DNA of 64,000 nucleotides from Luteitalea sp. (lineage in GTDB: Bacteria; Acidobacteriota; Vicinamibacteria; Vicinamibacterales; Vicinamibacteraceae): NCBI GenBank assembly GCA_009377495.1, contig WHTZ01000025.1, positions 18,404 through 82,403 of the forward strand. The letters run 5' to 3'. The notes beneath the pieces were generated by a model. It was not told the origin of the DNA and searched no databases. It was given only the letters and a program-made list of their open reading frames with translations. Position numbers and translations under genes: made by a program. This document shows, in pieces, positions 45,282-54,350 of this stretch (position 1 is the stretch's first letter; each line of letters opens with the position of its first letter).

Positions 45282-45347
45282 TCACTCGTAGTGCAACGCC
45301 CGGGTCGGATCCACCCGTGACGCGCGCCGTGCTGGTCGCACGCTACC
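45282..45347 (-). pseudogene. ADOP permease C-terminal remnant
   Basis: 22 codons ending in a stop, with PARRASRVDPTRALHYE, the conserved last residues of the permease family. Its wording is closer to the gene ending at 54350 ([10 protein letters not shown]) than to the neighbouring remnant at 42.85 kb, so it comes from a different family member. Confidence 0.68.
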
Positions 45348-45434
45348 GGCAATGGTGTCGACAGCGGCTGGGCGACGCGTTCCCTGGCAGCTCTTCGTGC
45401 GCGTTCTGTTCGGTTGGCGCCGACCAACCGTATC

Positions 45435-45659
45435 TCACAGTGCGACGAACCCGAGCTCCGGAGCCAATCCCATCCACACCTGACCGACGGTTTCGAAGCG
45501 GCTCTCGGCGACGAAGCCGTGCTGACGTATCACATGCGCATCGCGGAACAGCCGCTCCAGACGATGGCGCTTGTAAATTCCGGTGGACCCTGCCGCCGAG
45601 TACATCAGATCAACCGCCCGGACGCACGCATCGATCGTCTGCACGCTGGCGAGTAGCAC
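45435..45659 (-). pseudogene. Acyl-CoA-dehydrogenase-like C-terminal fragment
   Basis: About 70 residues: AVDLMYSAAGSTGIYKRHRL, then RLFRDAHVIRQHGFVAESRF and TVGQVWMGL. This is the C-terminal helical bundle of acyl-CoA-dehydrogenase-fold flavin monooxygenases (the AGSTGI and FRDAH blocks). The ~320 residues before it are missing. Confidence 0.7.
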
Positions 45660-45722
45660 CTATGTGGCGACCGCAAGTCCATTCCTGTACCAGATGGATC
45701 CGGCAGATGTTATGTCACATTC

Positions 45723-45752
45723 GCATCAACTCGTTCCGGAACGAGTTGATGC
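45723..45752. repeat. 30-bp perfect palindrome (ACTCGTTCC motif)
   Basis: GCATCAACTCGTTCC joined without spacer to its exact complement. The core is shared with 38426-38447. It lies between an acyl-CoA-dehydrogenase remnant and the end of a permease gene, not in front of any intact gene, so its original target has probably gone. Confidence 0.65.
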
Positions 45753-45873
45753 GCACAGGGCATACGACACGTCAGAGCTATGCCGCATGCAGATGACGAT
45801 CTGGATCCTGGGCAGGGGTTGGTCCGACATGTTCCTGGCGCGCGATGTCACGACGCAAACATGAACGCTCGCC

Positions 45874-48651
45874 TCATTCGTGCCGCAGCGCGCGGATGGG
45901 ATTGATGCGCGCGGCGCGCATCGCCGGGATCAGACCGGCTGCAGCGGCGACGATGGTCAGCCCGAGCACGGCGACGCCGATCGTTATCGGATCGGTTGGT
46001 GTGACCCCGTACAACTCGCTCTGCACGTACCGGCTCAGCCACCAGGCTGCCGGCAGCGCAACACCCACGCCGATCGCGACCAGCATCAGCGCCTCGCGCA
46101 TGATGAGCCAGGCCGCGCGCGTGGCCCGCGCGCCGAGCGCCATCCGGATCCCAATCTCCCGCGTGCGTCGCGTGACACTGTAAGCCATCACGCCGTACAA
46201 CCCGACCACTGCTAGCAGCGTCGCCGACAGACCGAAGGCCGTCGAGAGCCCCGTCACCAGCCGCTGATTCACTAGCGAGCGCTTCAGCTGGACATCCACG
46301 GTGCGCATGGCCAGCGGTGGCACGTTCGGGTCGATCGTTTGCATCACGCGGCGCATGGTCGCGAGCATCGATTCCGGATCCTGCGCCGTGCGCACGTAAA
46401 ACCAGGCGGTGCCTGGCTCGCGGCTCTCGAGGAAAGGAAAGTACAGTTGCCACTGTCGCTCCTCGGCCGGGCTCCCGTATGTGGAGTCCTTCACGACGCC
46501 CACGATTTCGATCGGCGTCGGCGTACCTGGATCGGCGCCGAACCCGATGTGGCGGCCAATTGGATTGCCCTGAATGTGTTGCTTCACGAACGATTCGCTG
46601 GCGATCGCGACGCGGTACTGCTCCTCTTCGGCCATCTTGCCGGCGGGCTCGGCAACACGAAAATCCCCCTCGTGAAAATCTCGACCCATGAGCAGCGGGA
46701 TGCCCATTGCCTCGAAATATCCCGGGCCGACGGCGTTGCAGCGCGAGCCGATGCCCTGGTCCTCCTGGGCTCGATAGCCTTCCACCGCGATGCTGCTGCC
46801 CCACCAGCCACCTCGGAGCAGCCCGACGCTCGTGAAACCGCCGGCGCTCACGCCTGGCGTCGCGCGCACCTTGGCGAGCAGCTCCATCGCGTATTGCTTG
46901 ACGCGCGTGTTCTCATAGCCGGCCAGCTTCGGATTGGCTCCAAACGTCAAGAGATGGTCCGGCTTGAACCCGAGGTCGAGCGTCGTCAGCCCGTTCAGGC
47001 TGCGAATGAACAGCCCCGCGCCGATGAGCAACAACAGCGACAGCGCAACCTGTGAGATGACGAGCCCCTTCCGCAAGCGGACGTGTCCGCCACCAAGCAC
47101 GCTCCCGGCTTGATCCTTCAGCGTCGGCGCGAGCGCCGGTGTCGTGGACTGGAACGCTGGAACGAGACCGAACAACAGGCCGGTCAGTACCGCCACCGTG
47201 AAGGTGAAGCTCAGGATGCGCAGGTCTGGGCTCGCCCTGATCAGGGTGATGCTCTCCGGATCCACAAAGAAGCCAATGATCAGGTGCACGCCGATGGTCG
47301 CCAGCAACAGACCGGCCAAGCCACCCGCCATCGCGAGCATCAGGCTCTCGACCAGCAACTGCCGAACGATGCGTCCGCGCGTCGCGCCGAGCGAGAGCCG
47401 GATGGCGACTTCCCGCTGTCGCGAGGCGCCGCGCGCGAGCAGCAAGTTGGCAACGTTCGCACAGGCGATCAACAGCACGCCACACACGATGGCCATCAGG
47501 ATCCAGAGCGGCTGCCGCATTTCTCCGCGCACGGGTGTGTGACCCCCTGGCGACGGGGTCACTCCGATGTGGTTGTCGTTCACGAACCGCCGTTTGGTCG
47601 TAGCCGTTGCCCGCGAGAACCGCTCGTCGTTCACCTCGGTCTGAAGAATGGAGCGATAGAACGGCTCGAGACTCGCCCTCGCTTGCTCCGGCGTCACGCC
47701 ACGCTTCAGCCGTGCAAAGACGTTCAGCCAGCGCAGGCCGCGGTCCGCGAGGCCGTCCAACGTCCGCATTTGTGCCGTCATCGTCACCGGGACGAACACC
47801 TGCGTCGCCGCCGCCAGGTTCATGCCGTCGAAGCCCGGCTCGGCCACGCCAATGATCGTCATCGGCTGGTTGCTGATTGTGAGCTTGCGGCCGACGATGT
47901 GCGGGTCGGCGCCGAAGCGTCGCTGCCAGTAGGCGTAGCTGATGACGGCGACGGAATGGCCGCCGGGCACACGGTCGTCCTCCGGACGGATAACGCGCCC
48001 GCGGATCGCGCCGACCCCAAGCGTGGGAAAGTAGGTGCCGGTGACCAGCTCACCCGGCGTCATCTCCGCGCGGTCGCCGGCGTTCACCGCCGCGCTGAAG
48101 TGAAACAGGGCGAAGATGCCGGAGAACACCTGGTTGTGATCCCGAAAGTCCAGGTACAGCGGATGGGACAGCTCCCGCCCGCTGCCCACCGTACTGCCGT
48201 AGTAGTAACCCTCGCCGTGGACACGCACGATCCGTTCGGGGGCGTCCACCGGTAGCTTCCGCAGCAGCACTTGGTCGAGCAGCGTGAACACGGCGGTGTT
48301 TGCGCCAACGCCCAGTGCGATCGACAGCACGGCCACGGCGGTGACGATAGGAGCCTTGCGCAGGGTACGAGCGGCATACCGCAGGTCGCGCCACCACCCT
48401 GTCCAGGAGTGGCGCCGTTCGATGGTCCGCTCGCGCGACTGTCCCCACGCCTGACACAGGCGACGCACCTCAGCCACCTCGCCGAACTGGCGCCGCGCCT
48501 CCCGACGCGCGTCTTCTGGGGCCAAGCCCCTGTCGATGAGCTCCCGGGTCTTTTCTTCGAGGTGGAAGCCCAACTCATCGTCGACGTCGCTCGTCACGTC
48601 GGCGCCGAAGAAACGTGCGTACCGTCGCCATGCGGGAATGTCCGCCATCAC
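45874..48651 (-). CDS. ADOP-type ABC permease (MacB/FtsX-like), full length
   Basis: 925 residues. The first ~80 form the permease-prefix domain (DDELGFHLEEKTRELIDRGL, then APEDARREARRQFGE). The first membrane helix follows (VLSIALGVGANTAVFTLLDQ), then a MacB-like periplasmic domain, two central helices ([20 protein letters not shown]), a second periplasmic domain, and a last helix pair with [17 protein letters not shown] and PAMRAARINPIRALRHE. These permeases carry no ATPase; their cargo is unknown. The gene is the partner of the PadR repressor gene that overlaps it by four bases, so expression is probably self-contained. Confidence 0.92.
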   Translation of the reverse strand: MMADIPAWRRYARFFGADVTSDVDDELGFHLEEKTRELIDRGLAPEDARREARRQFGEVAEVRRLCQAWGQSRERTIERRHSWTGWWRDLRYAARTLRKAPIVTAVAVLSIALGVGANTAVFTLLDQVLLRKLPVDAPERIVRVHGEGYYYGSTVGSGRELSHPLYLDFRDHNQVFSGIFALFHFSAAVNAGDRAEMTPGELVTGTYFPTLGVGAIRGRVIRPEDDRVPGGHSVAVISYAYWQRRFGADPHIVGRKLTISNQPMTIIGVAEPGFDGMNLAAATQVFVPVTMTAQMRTLDGLADRGLRWLNVFARLKRGVTPEQARASLEPFYRSILQTEVNDERFSRATATTKRRFVNDNHIGVTPSPGGHTPVRGEMRQPLWILMAIVCGVLLIACANVANLLLARGASRQREVAIRLSLGATRGRIVRQLLVESLMLAMAGGLAGLLLATIGVHLIIGFFVDPESITLIRASPDLRILSFTFTVAVLTGLLFGLVPAFQSTTPALAPTLKDQAGSVLGGGHVRLRKGLVISQVALSLLLLIGAGLFIRSLNGLTTLDLGFKPDHLLTFGANPKLAGYENTRVKQYAMELLAKVRATPGVSAGGFTSVGLLRGGWWGSSIAVEGYRAQEDQGIGSRCNAVGPGYFEAMGIPLLMGRDFHEGDFRVAEPAGKMAEEEQYRVAIASESFVKQHIQGNPIGRHIGFGADPGTPTPIEIVGVVKDSTYGSPAEERQWQLYFPFLESREPGTAWFYVRTAQDPESMLATMRRVMQTIDPNVPPLAMRTVDVQLKRSLVNQRLVTGLSTAFGLSATLLAVVGLYGVMAYSVTRRTREIGIRMALGARATRAAWLIMREALMLVAIGVGVALPAAWWLSRYVQSELYGVTPTDPITIGVAVLGLTIVAAAAGLIPAMRAARINPIRALRHE

Positions 48652-49004
48652 GCCCTCCTCAGCCCAGGGCCGGTCGTTGCCGACAAAATACGGGAGACCG
48701 CGAGCGTATAACGCCTCCAGGTAGCCGACTCCTGCCTGAGATGACGTCGGCCCTCCGCCGTGAGCGTGTAGTACTTCGCTCGCCGATTGTTCTCACTCAC
48801 ACGCCACTCGGCTCGGATCCAACCCTTCGTCTCCATCCGGTACAGCGCGGGGTAGAGTGCGCCCTCCTCGACGAGGAGCTCTTCCTTGGTTCGATCGCGA
48901 ATCCACTGCGACACGGCATAGCCATGCTGGGGTCCCCACGACAAGGCTCGGAGAATCAGCACGTCGAGCGTGCCGCGGACGACGTCTAGACTGGCTTTCT
49001 TCAT
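48648..49004 (-). CDS. PadR-family transcriptional regulator
   Basis: 118 residues, standard length. The winged helix is complete: RGTLDVLILRALSWGPQHGY, VEEGALYPALYRMETKGWIR, the wing NNRRAKYYTLTAEGRRHL, and a dimerisation helix. PadR proteins repress genes near them and respond to aromatic compounds, antibiotics or other stress signals. It is translationally coupled to the permease behind it. An inverted repeat at 49023-49053 lies directly upstream. Confidence 0.94.
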   Translation of the reverse strand: MKKASLDVVRGTLDVLILRALSWGPQHGYAVSQWIRDRTKEELLVEEGALYPALYRMETKGWIRAEWRVSENNRRAKYYTLTAEGRRHLRQESATWRRYTLAVSRILSATTGPGLRRA

Positions 49005-49010
49005 GTTGAT

Positions 49011-49142
49011 TCACTTAAGGTTCTTAGGGGACAATATCACACCTTCCCCTAAGACTTCCAGCTCCTCGTCGATCTGGCGGCGGCGAAAGATCGCACGCAG
49101 CCTGAGTGGAACCGTGTAGAACCATCGTTCTAACGAGCGCAT
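49011..49142 (-). pseudogene. ADOP permease N-terminal remnant
   Basis: 43 codons starting [17 protein letters not shown], then IFRRRQIDEELE and a divergent tail to a stop two codons ahead of the PadR start. The intact gene at 57052 begins almost identically ([20 protein letters not shown]). The usual PadR-permease layout has been cut down to this stub. The promoter upstream of it is preserved. Confidence 0.8.
49023..49053. promoter_or_regulatory. Inverted repeat upstream of padR (operator candidate)
   Basis: CTTAGGGGA and TCCCCTAAG, nine-base perfect arms with 13 bases between, 19-49 bases ahead of the PadR start at 49004. On the coding strand the centre contains GATATT, a possible -10 box. 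This fits a PadR autoregulatory operator. It overlaps the stub of the permease remnant. Confidence 0.55.
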
Positions 49143-49160
49143 AGTCGCAGCCATTGTTCA

Positions 49161-49205
49161 CTCGGTTACCGAGATCAGTATACGACGAGTGTTCTCGGTA
49201 AGCAA
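49161..49205 (-). promoter_or_regulatory. Promoter with CTCGG dyad (PadR-type operator), copy 1
   Basis: Minus strand: TTGCTT (-35, 49205-49200), 17 bases, TATACT (-10, 49182-49177), then the dyad CTCGGTAACCGAG (49173-49161). A further ACCGAG half-site sits beside the -35 box. The same arrangement with identical spacing occurs at 57305-57349 in front of an intact padR-permease pair. Here only a permease stub follows. Confidence 0.7.
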
Positions 49206-49230
49206 AGGGCAACGATGCCGGCCGCACCTG

Positions 49231-50682
49231 CTAGCCACCGTTCTCGGGCACGTCGAGGGTGCCCACCACCTCCAGATGGTAGTTGGTGTAACTCGTGTAG
49301 GTCCCGCGCAGCCAGAGGAGGGCTGTGCGCCGCTCGTCCCACGCCGGCACGATCGGGCGCAGGTTGTCGACGGTCGATCGTGCTGTGATGGCGGACCATT
49401 TCCACATCTCGCCGCCGTCGCCGGTGACGCCCTTGAAAATTTCGTAGTGACTCAGGGAATCGCCGTCGCGCGGATCAATCTTTGTGGAGATGTAGACGAC
49501 GTTGGGATCGTTCGGGTCCAGCGCGCCCAGGCCCGTATAGTCGTCCTGCCCGTCATAGAGAAACGCGCCGGCCCGAGCGATCTCATGGACATTCCACTGT
49601 GCGCCGTCGAAGCCAGCGTAGAGGAAACGGTGGTCGTTGATGTCAGTGTTGCTGGCGCGGGCGGTGAACAGGGCGTAGGGCCGGCCCTGGGCGTCCAGGT
49701 GCAGATCGGTGGTCCAGGCGTGTCCCAGCGGTGACGTGTCGGTGTTGAAGACGGCGGTGAAGTCATTGGGCTTTTTCGCCGCGCCATCAAAGACGTTGGC
49801 GTCGATGATGTTGCCGAACGAGCCGTAGACCTTGCCGTCGCGAATCACGCCGTGATAGACGCCGTTGTCGTAGGCGTGGGGATGGTCGTCGGAGGCGATG
49901 AAGTGGATTTCGTTGGCGCCGTTGGAGGCGTACTTGAGATAAGGCCGGCTTCCGTCGGAGCCGGTAAACTTCGGATCGCCGACAGGGGTGGGCCAGTCGA
50001 GCAGCCGCCCGCCGTAGGCTCATGTCTGGCCGTCGTCGTGGGAGGTGAGGACGTTCGGATCAAACCCGGCGGCGCGGGTGAAGTTGTACAGGCGTCCCTC
50101 TGCGGAGAGACGGAAGAGGTTGGAGTACGTCGTGCGGTTGCGGTTGTCGCGGGTCCGCTCGGGCTGCCGGGCGGCGGCGGCGCCCGGCTGGGTCGAGATG
50201 CGGTTGTCGCGCGTCCGCTCGGCCTGCCAGGCGGTGGCGGCGCCCGGCTGGGCCGAGATGCGGTAACGGCTGAGCGTATCTTTGTGGTGTTTGGCGTACA
50301 TCGCCAGATAGCGCCCGTCGGGCAGGACCACCAGCGCCGGGGAGTCATGATCGTCGGCCTCAAGACCGGCGTGCAGGACGGTCCGCGTGATCTGTCCCGA
50401 GGCTAGGTCGTAGGTGGTGACCTCGACGTTGCCGTCCCGCGCTGCGCCGCCGGCGCCAGAGGCGTCGGCAACCGAGCCGATGATCAGCTTGCCGTTGTCG
50501 ATGATGGCGCGTTCGTCGCTGAACCACGACCAGGCACCGTTGTCGTTGAAGACGATCACGTCACCCCAGGAAGCGGCGTGGTCGACGTGCAGCAGCGCGG
50601 CGAAGGCGACGCTCATCAGCGGCCAAGCGAAAATTCCAGGCTTGTATCGGAGTGGCATGTGTAAGCTTCTCCGCCTCTTCAC
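49231..50682 (-). pseudogene. BNR_4-family exported protein with in-frame stop
   Basis: A signal-bearing protein of about 483 codons in a single frame, interrupted by TGA at 50020-50022. The text before it ends TSHDDGQT and resumes YGGRLLDWPTPVGDPKFTGS, where a tryptophan codon (TGG) would be expected. BNR_4 features are visible: NDNGAWSWFSDERAIIDNGK, YSNLFRLSAEGRLYNF, GSRPYLKYASNGANEIHF and LHLDAQGRPYALF. The family forms a beta-propeller linked to carbohydrate genes. A 60-bp tandem duplication adds a second 20-residue unit (50141-50260). Either a sequencing error or a young pseudogene; a downstream restart at 49848 would give only a half propeller. Confidence 0.83.
50141..50260. repeat. 60-bp tandem duplication inside the BNR_4 gene
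   Basis: Two adjacent 60-base units (50141-50200 and 50201-50260) differ at only about five positions. They keep the reading frame and give ISAQPGAATAWQAERTRDNR followed by ISTQPGAAAARQPERTRDNR. Other members of the family have one such unit, so it is an internal duplication. Confidence 0.85.
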
Positions 50683-50715
50683 TCGACGTCCAGCTTCCGC
50701 CAGACGAGCGTGATG

Positions 50716-50742
50716 GTTTCTGATGGTCCCATCGTCAGAAAC
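50716..50742. promoter_or_regulatory. Inverted repeat in the divergent BNR_4/TonB-receptor region
   Basis: GTTTCTGA and TCAGAAAC flank 11 bases, 34 bases upstream of the BNR_4 start and about 180 bases ahead of the TonB receptor. The rest of 50683-50918 is relatively AT-rich. It could be a shared operator for both genes. Confidence 0.4.
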
Positions 50743-50918
50743 GAGCGGTTTTTCTTTGCCAATTGACGTCGAATATGAGGAAATAGTTCACGACGACAAC
50801 TAATTAGCATTCCCACGTCCCTGCCCGGGCTCCGACCTCACGCCGTGTGGCACAGCTGGCGCCATGAGTGATGAGTGGAGGCCGTACAGGAACGTTGCGG
50901 GAGTTGGGAGGTGCAATC

Positions 50919-53900
50919 GTGAAGTGTCTGTCGCTTTTCTCCACACTTGTACACAGGTCTCGCGCTGATTGTCTTCCTCTGTTGCTTGTGCCACTTGTGT
51001 TGGCGGTCGCGCCCTCGCCCGCGTGGGCCCAAGTCCTCTATGGCTCTCTGACCGGCACGGTCACGGATGCCACTGGCCAAGCGGTGCCCGGCGCCGACGT
51101 CGAAGCGGTGAATGTCGGCACGGGCGTGGCTAAGCACGTCACCACGAGTCAGCCCGGCGGCTATCTCTTCGGTGACCTGCTGCCGGGCACCTATAGGGTG
51201 ACGGTGTCGCTGCAGGGCTTCGCCTCCGTTGTGCAGGAGGGCGTGGCAATCGAGGCCAACCGCGTCCAGCGCGTCGATGTCACGCTCGAGGTTGCTGATG
51301 TCACGGAAACGGTTGAGGTGTCAGGCACCAACGTGACGCTCCAGACAGACCGAGCCGACGTCAACGTGGTCCAGACGGCCAGGCAGGTCAACAACCTGCC
51401 GCTCCAGGGCAGCATGGGCCGCAATTACCAAGACCTGATGCGCCTCGTGCCGGGCGTCACCTTGGCCGGCGAAATAAACTCCGTCGCGGGCAGCCCGCAG
51501 CGATCGATCTCGTTCAACGTCAACGGCGTATCGAGGGTGCAAAACAACACAAAGATTGATGGCGCCAGCATCCAGTACCCGTGGTTGCCGACCAACACGG
51601 CCTACGTGCCGTCGGCGGAGGCCATCGAAGCGGTCAACATCGTCACCAATGCCTTCAGCGCCGAACAGGGGATCGCAGGCGGCGCCGCCATCAACGTGAG
51701 CATCAAGTCGGGCACGAACGCCTACGCCGCCACCGGATGGTGGAACCACACGAACAGCGCGACCAAAGCGCGCAACTTCTTTCTCACGACGCCAGATGTC
51801 CCCAAAGATCTCCTCAACCAATTCGGCGCGAATGTGGGCGGCCCGATTCTGAAGAACAAGCTGTTCTTCTTCGGCAATTGGGAGACGACGACGCGGCGCC
51901 AGGCCTCGCCGGTCCGGCTCTTCAGCCTGCCGACCGAGGCGCTCCGCAACGGCGACTTCAGTGGGGTTGACACCGTCACCTACGACCCCGCTTCCAGCCC
52001 CGACCCGAGTCAGCGCACCGCGTTTCCGAACAACCAGATTCCGCGCGACAGAATCGACCCGGCCGCACAGGAGCTCATCGCGCGCATGCCGGATCCCACC
52101 GGAGCCGGATTCGTCGATAACTTTCAAGCCAGCGGCACGACCTCGTTCGACCGCGACAACCTCGACTTCAAGGTGAGCCTCAACGCCAGCGACAGATCCA
52201 CCGTGTGGGGACGCTACAGCCTGTCGCCGAGTGACGTCTTCGATCCGCCGGCGCTGGGCGAGGCGGGTGGTGACGCACTCGCGGGTGGCCAACAGGGCGC
52301 TTCGCCTGCCCGGACCCAAGTCGCCGGCTTTGGCGGCACCTATACTTTGAGTCCGACGCTCGTGTTCGATGGCAACGTGGGATACACGCGCCAGCGACTG
52401 GGCGCCGAGAACGTGGACATCGACACCAACTTCGGATTGGATGTCTTCGGCATTCCTGGCACCAATGGTCCGGACCGGCTGCAGGGTGGCATGCCGGCGT
52501 TCCGCATCGAGGACTGGGCCAATCTCGGAAACCCGAATCCGAGCAATCCGTTTCTGTTTCGCGATAACCAGTATGTGGCGACGGCCAACCTGAGTTGGTT
52601 GAAGGGCGCGCACGCCTTCCGCATGGGATGGGACTATCAAAATCAGCAACTCAATCACTTTCAACCCCAGGCGGGAGGCCTGTCGCCACGGGGCACCTTC
52701 GATTTCAACGGCAATGCCACGGCGCTGCAGGGAGGCGCCACGGCCGACCGATTCAACAGTTGGGCCGACTTCTTGCTCGGGTTGCCCATGGTCGCTGGCA
52801 AGACCGACCAGCTTTCGAATCCGAGCTCGGTCTACATGCAGGTGCACGCGCTCTACGCACAGGACCAGTGGCAAATGGCACGCAATCTCACGCTGACCTA
52901 TGGCCTGCGGTGGGAACAGTACCTCTGGCCCAGCCGCGATAACAACATCGGCGTGTCACGCTTCGACGCCGAAACGGGCAACGTCCTCATCGGTGGTCTC
53001 GGCGATATGCCAAAGGACACCGGCGCGGATGTGGGGACCGGCAAGTTCCTGCCGCGCGTGGGTGTGGCGTATCGAGCCAGCGAGAAGACCGTCGTACGTG
53101 CGGGATACGGACTGTCGGCCGATGGCACCTCGTTCAAAGACTTTCGTGACGCGTTTCCCGCGGTACTGTCGTTCGAACACCCCACCATCCAATTGAACGG
53201 CGTCGACAATGAGTTCATCCCCGTGACCACGCTCAGGGACGGGCTCGACGTCGAACGCTTTGGCCAACCACCCGACATCAGCGCAGGGGTGATCCCGCTC
53301 CCGACCGGTGCGGGGACCCTCACCTGGCCACAAGACGTCGAGCGCGAGCACACGCACTCGTTCAACGTCACCATCCAGCATGAGGTGACGCCATCGCTGA
53401 CGGCACAGGTCGGCTATGTCGGCACGCGCATCGCTGGGCAGATGGGGCGCATCAACCTCAACGCCGCGGCGCCGGGCGCGGGCGATCAGGGACGGCCGCT
53501 GGCGCAGTTTGGCATTGTGGATGACATCGTCTCCATTCAGCCGTACGCGGACGCGTTCTACGACTCCCTGCAGTCGCAGCTCACGTACCGGAAGGGTGGG
53601 TCGCTGGTAGGCGTGTCCTATACGTGGTCGAAAGCCATCAACTTGCTGAACGATGGAGAAAATGCTGGCGGTGCGCGCATCCAGGCGCCAGGCGAGATTG
53701 ACCGTAACAGAGGCCTCGCCTCGTTCGACCGGACGCACAATTTGCAGGTCCACTGGGTCGTAGATTCGCCCTTCGGGCGAGATCAGGCGTGGTTGCAGCA
53801 GGGGCTGGGGAGCATGCTGCTCGGCGGGTGGCAGTTCAACGGCGTTCTGACTGCGATGAGCGGGGCAACGTTCTCCATTGTGCAAGACACGGCGCCGGAG

Positions 53901-54308
53901 TTGCTCGCGGGTGGCAGCGGACAGGTGCCCGACCAGGTCAAGTCGGAGGTCGAGATCTTCGACAACAACCAGAAGGGCGTGCCGCCGCCTGGCGTCGACC
54001 CCGCGCAGTTTCAGTACTTCGACACGTCAGCGTTTGCACCGGTCAGCGACGCGCGGTTCGGCGACGTGGGCAGAAACACGATCCGCGGGCCGGGATTCTT
54101 CAACGTGGATCTCGGCGCGTTCCGGACGATCACGCTGCCGTCAGGGATCCAGATGCAGTTCCGCGCGGAGGCCCTGAACGTGCTGAACCATCCCAACTTC
54201 GCGAATCCCGGCGGCAACGTCTCCGATCCGGACACGTTTGGCTTCATTCGCTCGACTTCGGGTGTCGGCGAGCGCAATTTCCGTTTTGGCTTGCGTCTCT
54301 GGTTCTAA
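50919..54308 (+). CDS. TonB-dependent receptor, Oar-like
   Basis: About 1,129 residues from the GTG at 50919, which has GGGAGGT upstream; a start further up adds residues before the signal peptide. The signal (PLLLVPLVLAVAPSPAWAQ) is followed by a regulatory domain (GSLTGTVTDATGQAVPGADV), a plug (VTNAFSAEQGIAGGAAINVS) and a long barrel ending RFGLRLWF with terminal phenylalanine. It is one of two intact receptors here. It is divergent from the BNR_4 gene, so the pair probably formed one carbohydrate-type uptake locus, now disabled on the BNR side. Confidence 0.93.
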   Translation: MKCLSLFSTLVHRSRADCLPLLLVPLVLAVAPSPAWAQVLYGSLTGTVTDATGQAVPGADVEAVNVGTGVAKHVTTSQPGGYLFGDLLPGTYRVTVSLQGFASVVQEGVAIEANRVQRVDVTLEVADVTETVEVSGTNVTLQTDRADVNVVQTARQVNNLPLQGSMGRNYQDLMRLVPGVTLAGEINSVAGSPQRSISFNVNGVSRVQNNTKIDGASIQYPWLPTNTAYVPSAEAIEAVNIVTNAFSAEQGIAGGAAINVSIKSGTNAYAATGWWNHTNSATKARNFFLTTPDVPKDLLNQFGANVGGPILKNKLFFFGNWETTTRRQASPVRLFSLPTEALRNGDFSGVDTVTYDPASSPDPSQRTAFPNNQIPRDRIDPAAQELIARMPDPTGAGFVDNFQASGTTSFDRDNLDFKVSLNASDRSTVWGRYSLSPSDVFDPPALGEAGGDALAGGQQGASPARTQVAGFGGTYTLSPTLVFDGNVGYTRQRLGAENVDIDTNFGLDVFGIPGTNGPDRLQGGMPAFRIEDWANLGNPNPSNPFLFRDNQYVATANLSWLKGAHAFRMGWDYQNQQLNHFQPQAGGLSPRGTFDFNGNATALQGGATADRFNSWADFLLGLPMVAGKTDQLSNPSSVYMQVHALYAQDQWQMARNLTLTYGLRWEQYLWPSRDNNIGVSRFDAETGNVLIGGLGDMPKDTGADVGTGKFLPRVGVAYRASEKTVVRAGYGLSADGTSFKDFRDAFPAVLSFEHPTIQLNGVDNEFIPVTTLRDGLDVERFGQPPDISAGVIPLPTGAGTLTWPQDVEREHTHSFNVTIQHEVTPSLTAQVGYVGTRIAGQMGRINLNAAAPGAGDQGRPLAQFGIVDDIVSIQPYADAFYDSLQSQLTYRKGGSLVGVSYTWSKAINLLNDGENAGGARIQAPGEIDRNRGLASFDRTHNLQVHWVVDSPFGRDQAWLQQGLGSMLLGGWQFNGVLTAMSGATFSIVQDTAPELLAGGSGQVPDQVKSEVEIFDNNQKGVPPPGVDPAQFQYFDTSAFAPVSDARFGDVGRNTIRGPGFFNVDLGAFRTITLPSGIQMQFRAEALNVLNHPNFANPGGNVSDPDTFGFIRSTSGVGERNFRFGLRLWF

Positions 54309-54318
54309 CGGGAAACGG

Positions 54319-54350
54319 AAAATGGGGACTGTCCGGACTGTCCCCATTTT
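54319..54350. terminator. Near-perfect 16-bp inverted repeat between convergent genes
   Basis: AAAATGGGGACTGTCC is followed at once by its complement with one mismatch, ending in CCCCATTTT. It sits between the TonB receptor and the convergent permease, touching the permease stop codon. With A/T runs on both sides it can act as a two-way terminator. The GGGGAC/GTCCCC core also looks like REP-type palindromes. Confidence 0.6.

Noticed and set aside
47083..48255. A 390-codon plus-strand frame
   Set aside because: Antisense to the full-length permease at 45874-48651.
51321..52874. A 517-codon minus-strand frame
   Set aside because: Shadow of the second TonB receptor; no family features.
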